Below are positions 23,001-35,000 of a DNA stretch of 64,000 bases, one piece after another. Position numbers and translations under genes: made by a program. Below the pieces are notes generated by a model that was not told the origin of the DNA, searched no databases, and saw nothing but the letters and a program-made list of their open reading frames with translations. Where the stretch lies: assembly GCA_934045905.1 (NCBI GenBank), contig OW203769.1, positions 17,701,705 through 17,765,704 on the forward strand, given 5' to 3'. Position 1 is the stretch's first letter, and each line of letters begins with the position of its first letter. Origin of the DNA: Leuctra nigra (taxonomy: Eukaryota; Arthropoda; Insecta; Plecoptera; Leuctridae).

Positions 23001-26000
23001 CAGTTAGTTACTTTCTGCCTCTCGTTCAGTTTGTGTTTCGTCACTCGTGACCCTCGTGACCTTCATAAGGTCAGTTGCGCGATTACGCGGTTTTCTCGCA
23101 GTGATTCATCGCTCAGCGTGGGGCAGTCCTTACGATGTCTCAGAAGCAAGATCAAGATTTGCTTCAATACAGACGTGAGGAGGCTTTCGCTCAAACACAG
23201 CAAATCTTTGATGCTTTCAAAAAACTGTCTCCCGACAATGTCGTGTCATTCAAAGGTCGGTACGATCGTTTACTCAGTTTGCAAACTAAGTTTGATGAAA
23301 TTCAAGAGAGTATAATTTCCCTCAATGTAAAGTTGGTCGCTCCATTAACTGCAATGGAAGTGAGCAAAAAATGGGCAAGTTTCAATGATCTTTTCTTCAG
23401 TGCTCAATCTCGCTATCTAGAGGCTGTTGCAGCAGCTGAGGCAAAAGCAGTCATTCCCCCTGTTGCATCACCTGACATTTCACTTGTCAAAAAATCAGTT
23501 CGTTTGCCGACTATAAACTTGCCGAAGTTCTCTGGACTTCACTCTGATTGGCCTGCATTTATTTCAGTATTTCGTTCACTCATCCACAATCGTACTGAAC
23601 TTGATGATTTACAGAAATTCTTTCATTTAAATAGTTGTTTGTTTGATTCCGCTCGCGCTGTTATCTCTGATTACACGCTCGAAGCAAGCAACTACATTCC
23701 TGCTTTCAATGCATTAGTCTTACGTTACGAAAGCAAACGTTTGCTCGCCAACCATTATCTACAGAAAATCTTTGAGTTTACTCCACTCAAATCGTCTTCT
23801 CTCGAATCGTTGCAGAACTTTGTTCAAATTCACAAGAATTCTATTTCTGCACTTAGACAATTAGGCATCGAACATCTCGACGATTTCATTCTGCTTTCGT
23901 TGTCTCTTAGAAATTTGGATTCTCAAACCAGAAAGGCGTTTGAAACCAAGTTTGCTGACGATGAACTCCCTACTTTGGAAAATCTGACGCATTTTCTAGA
24001 GAGCGCCAGCCGCACGTTGGAATTGTGTGGTTTAGACAAGTCCGCCGTCGCGACGCCGAGGTCAATAACCTCGCCTGTCAAACGCCTCAATTCGTTCATA
24101 GCGACCTCTGCGGTCTCGGTCAAGGACAAACGACCACTCAATCGGTCTGATTCGACTTGCCCACAATGTAAACAAACCCATCGACTGTCTCATTGTTCTG
24201 TTTACATTGCGCAAACGATATCTCAACGGTATGAAACATTGAAGCGGTTCAAGCTCTGCTTCAATTGTCTCGGCCCACATCCCAGATCTGCGTGTACTTC
24301 AACACGTTCGTGTAGAACTTGTTCTTCGCGTCAGCATCATTCAACTTTACACGTAGAGCCCTCCTCGCGCTCTAGTGACACCCAGTGGTTAATTTGGGGG
24401 CGGACGAGGGCGGACGCGTCCCCCCACTCTTTTTTCAGGGTGGACGCCGTCCGCCCACTTACTTTTCATATTTATATGAAAAATAAGTCAATTTTAAGAG
24501 AATTTTCACTTTTAAGAGAATTTTTACTTACAAGAAAAATTCTCTTAAAATTGTGTACAAATCGCGTAGAAAGGCACCAAATTTAGTCCTGAAATTCAAA
24601 AATTTTCCCGGGGCTATGCGCCCCGGACCCGCGTGGTGTTGGGGGGCCCTCCCCCCAAACCCCCCATTGTTTTCATAAGCAAGTTTGTTTCCTGGCATCG
24701 CCGAGCGTCCGCCCACTTATTATTTTACAAATTTACCACTGGTGACACCACATCCCCTGGCGTCACCCCCGAGGTCACCACTTCTACGTCTACCCCTGTT
24801 GTTGATGCCGCTCTCGCGCAGCCTATTGCTGGCTCCTACTTTTGTAAAACAAGTTTATCGCGGCCTGTCTTCAATCAAGTCCTGCTCGGAACTATTCGCG
24901 GTTTCATTCATGACCAACATGGCAATCTTCAGCCAGTGAGAATGGTTTTAGACTCGGGTTCACAAGTCACAGCCATCACTCACTCATTGGTCCAAAAGCT
25001 CGGACTTAAAGTTCAAGGCATGCCCACTCAGTTGTCTGGTATTGGCAATTCATCGGCCAAAGTTCACGGCCTGGTCAATTGTCATATCGTCTCACGCTTT
25101 CCTCACGAGAAAGCTCTTGATGTACAAGCTCTCGCGCTTCCAGCCATTTCGAGTTCTCTCCCCTCCAGCGCCGTCTCTTCTGACATTTGTGAACGCTATC
25201 GTGGCCTATCTCTAGCTGACGATAGGTTTTTCGTGCCCGATGAAGTTGACGTTTTGTTGGGTGCCGATGTTTACCCGGATGTGCTACAGAAGTCTGGAGA
25301 CATGCTCCACGGCAAACCCTCTGCCATTAGCACTATCTTTGGGTGGGTTATCATCGGTACAGTCGGTTCTCAAACTGATGCCCAACATCCCCGCTCGTTA
25401 TTGGCTTGTCACACTCCACCTCTGGAACGTACTTTGCGTTTGTTTTGGGAATCTGAGGAGGTTCGACGCCCTCCCCCGACAGACCCGGCTGATCAGCTGT
25501 TTGAATCCCAGTTCGTTGCCACGCACTCTCGTGATTCCACAGGACGCTATTCTGTCAAGCTTCCGTTTAAACCTGACATTTCAGCACTCGGTTCGAAACG
25601 CGCTGTTGCTTTTCAAAGCTATTTGAGTTTTGAGCGTCGTCTCAAGCGTAACCCCGAGCATGAGTCAGCTTATCAAGCTTTCATGAAGGATTCCGTCGAG
25701 TCTGGTCATACGCAACTCTCTACAACGCCGTCAGATTATGTCACCCCTCCTCGTCTGAAAACATTTGTCGCCAACAGATTGACCACTCAGAGTGCAACAG
25801 AGATTCTCGACTCTTCTGCTCCCTCTGAACGGTCCCATGTTGTCTCCGTTGACAATCTTGCTGACTGTGCGTCACGTGGCCTCTTGCCTGCTGCATTCCT
25901 CGAGCACCCTCTTTGGCACAATCGTCCTTCATTCCTTCATTCATCCTATGAAGAATATCCCCGTTCAACTTCGCTGACTTTTGATGACGCCAGCATCCCT

Positions 26001-29000
26001 GAATTAAAGCCTGCTGCTGCTTTAATCACAGTTAACGACGCCACTGTATCACCCATCGATCATCTGGCGCGTTTCTCAACCTACCTGAGGATGCAACGCG
26101 TATATGGTCACGGTGTACGTTTTGCGCGTATTCTGCTGGCCAGGAGAGCCAAACTCCCCCCTCCCCCCTCTACGCTTCAACCTGCGGATCTTGTTGACGC
26201 TGTCAACTTATGCGTCAAGAGCACCCAAGCCCTCTACTATCGCGAAGAGCTCGCTCAGCTCGCCAAGCACGGACTCGTCCAGTCCAAGCTTGCTTCTCTT
26301 CACCCCCTGGTTGACGCGGTTGGTTTGCTCAGGGTGGGTGGCCTAAAGAAGCGCATCTGTCTCACCTCATCTGTGATTTCTATCACTTGCAATCATTGCA
26401 TTCTGGTCCTCGGACGGTACAGGCTCTGATCCAACAACGTTTTTGGATTACCTCTCTTCGTGGCTTGCTCCGGCAACGAATTCATAGATGCCTCACTTGC
26501 CACAAGTTTCGCTCTAAACCAGTCCAACCATTCATGTCTGACCTTCCTGATGTTCGTGTCAGGCCGTCTCGTCCGTTTTCCAACGTCGTGACCGACTTTG
26601 CTGGACCGTTTTTGGTTAAGTCCAGCCATCTGCGACGCGCTCCAGTGTTAAAGGGCTACCTCTGCGTCTTCGTGTGTATGTGTACTAAGGCAGTGCACTT
26701 GGAGTTCGTTTCTGAATTGTCCACGGAAGCCTTCATGGCCTGCTTTGATCGGTTCATCGCACGGAGAGGTTTGCCTTCCGACGTGTACTCCGACTGCGGT
26801 CGTAATTACGTCGGTGCGGCGCGACAACTTTCAGAAGTTGCCGCCTTCCTGGCTCATTCACAGCCCGAACTTAGTGACACTCTCGCCCGGCGCGAGATCA
26901 AGTGGCATTTTAATCCCCCCTACGCCCCTAACTTCGGTGGTCTTTGGGAGGCTTGTGTCAAATCAGCCAAGTCCCTTTTGCTCAGGCTTGTCGGTGAGTC
27001 TAAACTCACGTTTGAAGAGTACTCTACACTCTTCGCACGCATCGAAGCCGTACTTAACAGTCGGCCCTTATGCTCCTCTTCAGCGGAGCCCGTTGAAGGT
27101 GTAGATTACCTGAGCCCTGGTCACTTCCTCATCGGGTCCCCTCTGTTGTCTACTCCTGATTCGACACCCCCTCTTGATATCCGACCCCTTGCCCGTTGGC
27201 ACTTCGTCAAGCAGCTTACCTCTGCTTTTTGGCAGCGTTGGTCTGCTGAGTATTTGCATTCCCTTATGCAGCGTGATAAGTGGATTCGCAATCCCCCCAA
27301 TCTCCAGGTGGGAGACGTGGTTTTCTTCTACGAGTCCCACTCTCTTCCACTCAACTAGCCCATCGGCAGAGTATGCCGAGTCCTCCCCGGTCCGGATGGT
27401 GTTATACGTGTAGTGCAAGTCCGCACTTCTTCCGGCGTATACACTCGTCCCGTGAACAAGTTGGTCGCTCTCCCTCAGCCTTAGGGTGTGCGACATGGTT
27501 TCTTTCTTTCTCTTTTTTCGAGTATTGGCATTCTACCAGTACTCTTGGTGGGTTTTTGTTAGTTCGTTGTCTCTTTTGTTTTGGGATTTTTCGAGCTGCG
27601 GAAGTCATTGTCTTCCGCGGTGGGCGGTTATGTCCGCGCCGAGTAGGCGCTTGTGTTTAGTTATTAGTTTCCTGCCCATTCCCTGTCCTTGACTCACCTC
27701 TCAGTTGTTCTTGGAACTATTTTTCCTCCCTCCTTCCACCCCTGTTATTGCGCTACCTGTTTACCTATCCCCGCGCAATAATACTTTGCCTACCACAGTG
27801 TATTTGATTCACCGGTGACAGGTGCACAGTTTACTACCCAACGTCTGACCGTTCACATCGTCCGAGCAGTCATTCGAGTTACTCACGTACATTGCTATCA
27901 GCAACATCGCCTTGCCGATCAGCATTACTAGCTCAGCACAGTGAACCTACAATTCAACTGCGCCCACGCTTTTACATATACAGTGCATTTAATATTACCT
28001 CCAGCAATACCGTTTAGACAATACTCTACGATCTGCGTGAAGTGCGACTCCCACAAGTATTTCCATTCTCTTCCCTGTGGACTCTGAATGCAATTCTTTC
28101 CTCGCCACGCCTACCCGCGCCACGCTGTGTCTCAGAGGTCGTCTGGCCCATTTCTACTTCTACACTGGTAAGTACCTGCCATTAGGTAACATTGAATGAA
28201 CTGTGGTGTGGCCTCTAGCCACTGGTCCCTTGATTGCCGTCACTATCCCGTGCTCGTTTACGGTTGCATCAGCTCTCTTAACGCTGCTGCACCCGATCTT
28301 ACTCTCCAGGACCAGACTCCACTATCTGGCCTTAACAGGAATTATTCAACAGAAATTGGATTACATCAATTAAAGTTAGTTATTTATTTATTTATAAGAG
28401 CGAAGAATATATCAGGTCATATTGTGTCGAGTGTAAACTGTCATTAAAGTGCTGAATGTCAATCCCTAACCTCGCATCCGTCTATAACAACATTGTGTTC
28501 TTGTAATAGCTACTAAAAACATGTATTTATTTGTATTACCTATAATATTAAAGCAATAATAACACTTCTGCGAACAAAAATGCTAATAAATAGTTTCGAA
28601 ATGTATGTTTGTTATTAAAATGTCAAAGTTAAGTATGCAACCATTTTAAATTCACCGCCCACTTGTTTTGAAACTCAGTTGATTTAGAAATTATTCTGAT
28701 CGTGTAGAAGGCTGTTATGGAATGATGACCTTGAAAAGGAACATTTTATTTTCTGTCTTTGTCTCACATCTTCTGTCTCTGTCGCACTATTTCAACTTCA
28801 CTGCGACCAATGTTAAAGGGGTTCAATGCTCTATCCACCCCAACGAAGTGGAGGTACCTTGAGATCAGTGATCCTTACATTGGTAGGTTGAACTGAAAGC
28901 AATGTATCTTGCCTGCTTCCCCTCCATTTGTCCCCCACCTATCTCGCCCACCAATAAACAATCCCTCATATCATGAGCACAGCATTTCTGATGAAATTAC

Positions 29001-32000
29001 AAACAATGAAATTACAAACCTATTGTTGGGAGTTCTAATTGATAATATAATTTTTATTAAACATTATCAATACAATAATATTATACCTACTATCGTTTTC
29101 AGTAGATTTTTTTCTAGATATTCTATATTTATTATTTATTGGTAGCAAGCAGTATTTTTGTCTAGAAGTTTTTAAAAATATTCAAGTTAAAGAAGTCACC
29201 ATTGGTATGAAATCTTTGTAGGTCTCTATTGACTTTACCTAGGATAATCAATCAACACCTAGTAATGTAGATTCATTTATAATCCCCGTAATAATAACTA
29301 CCTACAATACAATGTTCATTTTTTACAGAACATGGAGCTTTACACTACTGCAAATCTTCTAAATGACATAGAGAACTCTCTGCCTACTGAATTAGGACTT
29401 GACACAAAAGAGATTAAACATGAGAACTCGATCCCATTATCTGGCGGTTTTGTGAACTCTATTCCGACACATATTGGACTCGAGAACTCTATTTCGACAC
29501 ATATTGGACTCGAGAACTCTATTTCGACACAGATTGGACTCGAGAACTCTATTTCGACACAGCTTTTACTCGAGAACTCTATTCCGACACAACTTGGACT
29601 TGAGATTCCGACACAACTCGGACTGAAGGACTCTATTCCGACACAACTTGGACTCGAGAACTCTCTTCCAATAAGTCTGGTCCTCGAGAACTCTCTGCAG
29701 TCCGAACTGAATCTTCCGATTGAGATGGAAACGCTCGAACAAGACCTTGCGAGACGAATCAAAGAGGCACTCAGCGATCAAACATCGCCTCGGAAAAGTG
29801 AAGAGCAGCTTCTGGAGAAATTCGAGATCATTGTCCCAGAGTTCGGAGAGATGCTGCCGATTACGATCGAACCACTTTTTGAGACGGAGATGAATGTCGA
29901 CCAGAGTCTTCCAATGGAAGTTGAGCAGGTAATGATACGTTTACTAACAGCCTCATGCTCTACAGAAGTTGCGTCCGCAAGTATCTGTAGATATTTGCGG
30001 ATGTCAGTCCTCAACACCGCAAGACCGTGTGCTAATAATCTTATTAACAGAATCCAGTAGACTCTGGGCAATTGAATCGATAAATCTTTAAATTCTTTTA
30101 CAATCATGAGGTTGTACAGTTCGTTTTTCCTATGTTTGAACTCTCACCAGATGGAGCCACAGTCAGTTGTTCTGCTAGGCCGAGAAAGACTTCATTGCGC
30201 GCTCACCTTGCAATGTTGTCTTTCTCGGCCTTATAGAACAACTGACGGTGGCTCCGTCTGTAAAGAGTTCAAACAAAGGAAAAAACAACTGAAAGTAGGT
30301 AGTAGTTCATGGTAATGGCTTTCTTCACATAAACTCAACAAAAAAATCAGCTTCCTAACTCATCCCAAAAAGGAAATACATATAATTTTTTCCTGTACCT
30401 ACCAACAAATTAACTCACTTTAACAGGTCCCTCAATCCTACCTGAATAGCCCACTAGTTAAGGTCAATTTTAAACTAAGAAAGTTTAGCATGTTTAGCTC
30501 TGATTTGTAAGATTCATGGAATTTGCAGCTAGTTTGGTACGTAGCTACTATTATTTTTTATTTGCTAATATTTCCTAAGTAAAAGCACACTTTTCACACA
30601 CCCCCTGAATAAAACGACCTACACCAGAATGTGTACAGTGAGCGATATATTGTTTAGCTGCAGATGGAGGCGGAGCCCGTCGCCATGGAGGCGGAGCCCA
30701 TCGCCATGGAGGCGGAGCCTGTCGCCATGGTGATCGCGGTCCCGAATGAGGAGACCTTGGGCCGCACCACCTGCACCATCTGCCGCCGCAAGCTGGCGTC
30801 GCTCAACGGCCTCAAGAAGCACATGATGCGCCACACCGGCGACTTCACGTGCACCGTCTGCAAGAAGGTCAGTGCTCGGCGCCGTCTAGAAGCTTCCTAC
30901 AGGGTACCAGAGGCTGGGAAATGTAGGGGTATGATGGTGGTAAAGTATTTGCACTAGGTAGATGACATAAGGAATTTAAATGTCTCGAGAATAAGTAGGT
31001 AGGTAATTATTTTATTTTCAATATCATATTTCAATAGGAGGGCAATTCTTGAAATGTACGGTTTGAAACCATTTGTGTTTTGAAAATATAAGTTGAAAAC
31101 GTGTGTGGTTTTGATTTTTATATCATATCATAATGGCCTGCGATTCAAAAGGCCCAATTATTTACCATAATGTTAGGTTACCTCCCTATGAGGTGGCTGG
31201 TTTTTGGCTGGTTTTGTGAATGTTCGAGGTTTTTGCTACAAATACGACTTGAAAACGCAAAATTATCAAAATCAGAGGTTCCATTTTTTAGGTAATATTT
31301 TTACTACTAGGAAAACGCTCAGTTTAATGCGTTGATGAGCGAGCACAGAACATGCAACATCCCCAATCACGATAAACGACACGGCATGGTACAAGACGAT
31401 TTTCTCTGCAACTTTCCAATCTCCATATATACTCTGGATGAATATCAGATCCATTGTGTCGTGACTTTCCTACGTCAAACTTTTTCCAGCTTTTGACAAC
31501 CCATACTAAACTTGTAAAATTACAATAAATACTTGATTGATTGGGCTTAACATGTGTAAAATTTTAGATAATGTTGGTCTTGATCACCATGCAAAATTTG
31601 AACTTAATCGGAACATTTTGATTGTCGAACAATCATATGCTGCCAGGCATTCACGTGCAAACATCTGTGCACATTCATGTGTTCTAACTGCGTTTATGTG
31701 CTGCCAGGCATTTGTGTGCAAACATCTGTGTACATTCATGTGTTCTAACTGCGTTTATGTGCTGCCAGGCATTCACGTGCAAACATCTGTGTACATTCAT
31801 GTGTTCTAACTGCGTTTATGTGCTGCCAGGCATTCGTGTGCAAACATCTGTGCACATTCATGTGTTCTAACTGCGTTTATGTGTTGCCAGGCATTCGTGT
31901 GCAAACATCTGTGCACATTCATGTGTTCTAACTGCGTTTATGTGCTGCCAGGCATTCGTGTGCAAACATCTGTGTACATTCATGTGTTCTAACTGCGTTT

Positions 32001-35000
32001 ATGTGTTGCCAGGCGTTCGTGTGCAAACAGTCGCTGACGAAACATCTGTGCACCAAGCTGGTGAAGTCCACCGATGGGCTGGTGAAGCGGTGTGAGCTGT
32101 GCTCGATGGAGTTCTCGCCGCGCGACGCCAAGGCTCTGTGGCGCCACCTCAGGAGCGTGCACCAAGGTATGCATCTTCGTCACCTTGCCACTCATATTTG
32201 GTTACAGTAAACCCTCGTTATTACGAACTCAGATAATTCGAATTTAGGGGTAAATTCGAACTAGGTGGGTGGTCCCAGGTTTAAGTATAAGTATGGTTTA
32301 CAGTAGGGATGTTCACGATTACGATTTAATCGAATCGATTAATCGATTATGACATTCAAAACGATTAATCGATGTTAGTACAAATAATCGAATTACATCA
32401 ATTTGAATTTGCCGCCTTCAAAATGGTTGCATTCAACATCTAAAATGGCTGCCTTCATTCTGTCCACATTTTTCTTTGTGTGCGTAATATTTTAGTGATA
32501 AATTTATGTTTGTGTGTATTTTCCAAGTTTCAATGTGTATTTCTAATTCGCATTACCATTTATCAGTGATGATTAAATGAATTACGGCACATGACAGTGA
32601 TAAAAAATGAATGACTTCCCGGACACATTTCATTGTTGAGGTTAATATTGCCGTAAAAGACGATATGATGACCACCCTGGAGGGCTATTCTAAATTCCCG
32701 TGTCGTCTGGTTTCACGTGATAGGGGCTCACTGCACACTGGAGTGCTATCTATTTAACATGGTGGTGACGCCGTTTCAGTTGATACGAGACGACAAGGGA
32801 ATTTAGAATAGCCCTCCTGAACATGATGATATCAATACAATTTAATTTGATTATTATTCGATTTAATTTACGAAAATCGAATTAATAATCGATTTAAATA
32901 AAATAATCGTTGAACATCCCTAGTTTACTGTGCTTAATCATTTTGATAAATCGAATTTTAGGTTATTTCGAAATTCGAAATGAATTTTGGTCCCAGCCCA
33001 TGTTATTACTTGCATACAGTTGTTTTAATTCGAACTTTGCATTTTCAGCTTGATGCGTGGATCCTAACATGACAACTCTCAAAATTTCTCTCAAATGAAA
33101 CTAAAAACTATACATTTTTTGATTGTTATTTTCACATTGGACACATTTTGTGTGAATAAGAAGGTATTTGAAACAACAACCGGGGGGCCACAAAAATTAG
33201 TCCCGCGGGTCACGGGCCGCAGGTTGAGTAGCACTGATCTCGATCGTTCTCACTCAGGTCAGCAGCAGTGCAAGAAGTGCAACAAGTGGAGCGCGAAGGG
33301 CGAGCAACACAGCTGCATGCCGAAAGTCAAGATGCCGGGCGGAGCCGTCAGCTGCCCGGTCTGCCCCAAGGTGTTCAAGCAGTCGCAATATCTCGAGCGG
33401 CACATGAAGGTAACGCATAAGGCTGCCGTAGGGTTTAGCATATATACAGCAAGGGTCTACATCCTTTTTTTTGTCAAGGGGGCAATTTCCCACAAATAAA
33501 TAAATCAGATAATAATGGGAGCCGTAGTGGAGGCAATCAAATATAAAACACTGAAAATAATAAATTGCATTACTTGTTTATTTTGATTATTTTGTTTACT
33601 TTGTTATTGTGACTCCCAGTTGTTGTTTTTTTCTGGGGCTTAACGTCGCACTGTTCTACAGCGAGGCTAATGGTGACAGATGAATGATTATGATGATGAT
33701 TGGGAGATGATGGTGAAGAGTAGGCAAGGATGGAAGGTGGGAAGGAAGCGGTCGTGGCCTATTATTAGTGGGTACCTTCACAGCATTTGCCACGAAAAAA
33801 CCCCAGTCAGGAAGGACAACCGCTGGAATCGAACCCGGGCCTCCGGAATACAAGTTCAGAGCGTTAACCACTCAGTCATACCTGTTCCGTCCTCCAGTTG
33901 TTGCCCGTGTTTTAGATTTTCAACAATTTAAAAGATATAAAATTATCTTATCACAACAATGGGTACCTATGACTTTTGTTCAGTCCAAATGAATTAAACG
34001 TTTAAACTCCATTGCAGACCCACGCCGCGACAGTGCAGTGCAGCGTGTGCGACAAGAAGGTGCGCGGTCCCCACGCCCTGCAGCACCTGGCCGTGTGCGC
34101 GGAGGCGCGCCAGCTGCACACCGCCGGCGTGGCCAAGTGCCCCACGTGCTACGAGATGTTCGTCGAGACGCGCGAGTTCCGGGACCACGTCGCCGCGCAC
34201 TCGCATCCGTTCCCGTGCCCAGGTTGCGGCGCGCGTCTGGAGACCATCGAGAAGCGAGGTCTGTAGTGGCCACATTTCTGTACCTCGGAGGTAGAAGACC
34301 GATTAAAACATTATTTATAGAGATGGGTCGATACCACTTTTTCACCGATACCGATACTCACTTTATGATTAGCGATATCGATAGTATCGCCGATACTTTT
34401 GTTTCTTTATATTTCTGTAGTTCCTGTCCACCAAAGTCTCAATTCAATCAAAATTCACAAAACTAGAGATATTTTTGGAGATTATGTCACTTGCAACCTT
34501 GGCTCTGATTGGTTGAGGCATCTGCCAATGGTGATACAGCTCAATGACGTGATGCCAATGAGCACCAATGGCGGGAAAACGGCCACAATTCAAAATTTCA
34601 ACTAAAAAAGTAATATGTATCGAAGTATTGAAAATATTGCATTAAAATTGACCGATACCGATGGCGAGTATCGGTATCGGTATCGGCCCATCTCTAATTA
34701 TTTATTAAATTTATTGCCTTTTGACTGGGTCGTTTTCGCTCGCTAGAAAATTTACTCGTTTTATTCTGACTTATAATAAAGATTCCTCTATGAATATTTA
34801 TCTCAGAATAATCATTTTGTGTGTCTTCAGCAGGGGTCATCAACCTCTGTTGGTCATGGAGCCACTACAATTTAATACATTAGGTAATAATGGGAGCCGC
34901 ATTGGAGGCAATCAAATATAACACACTTAAAATAATAAATTGCATTACTATGTACACTCCCCCAAATAATAAACGGTACTCGAAAGAAATTAATCGACTG

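Larger units (their letters stand above)
22050..28337 (+). mobile_element. BEL/Pao LTR retrotransposon, young but internally deleted
   Basis: It is 6288 bp in PRDM intron 4, on the gene's strand. The LTRs are each 707 bp, begin TGTCCGCG and end AACA. I see four mismatches between them (about 0.6%), so insertion is recent. GGAA flanks both ends (22046-22049 and 28338-28341), a short target duplication. The interior runs gag, protease, a remnant just after RNase H, integrase: the BEL order. Reverse transcriptase and RNase H cores are absent and the frame is broken several times, so it cannot move unaided. Confidence 0.93.

Noticed and set aside
22622..23130. Open frames in the BEL LTR and leader
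   Set aside because: They overlap the LTR and untranslated leader and resemble no known protein; Gag starts at 23135.
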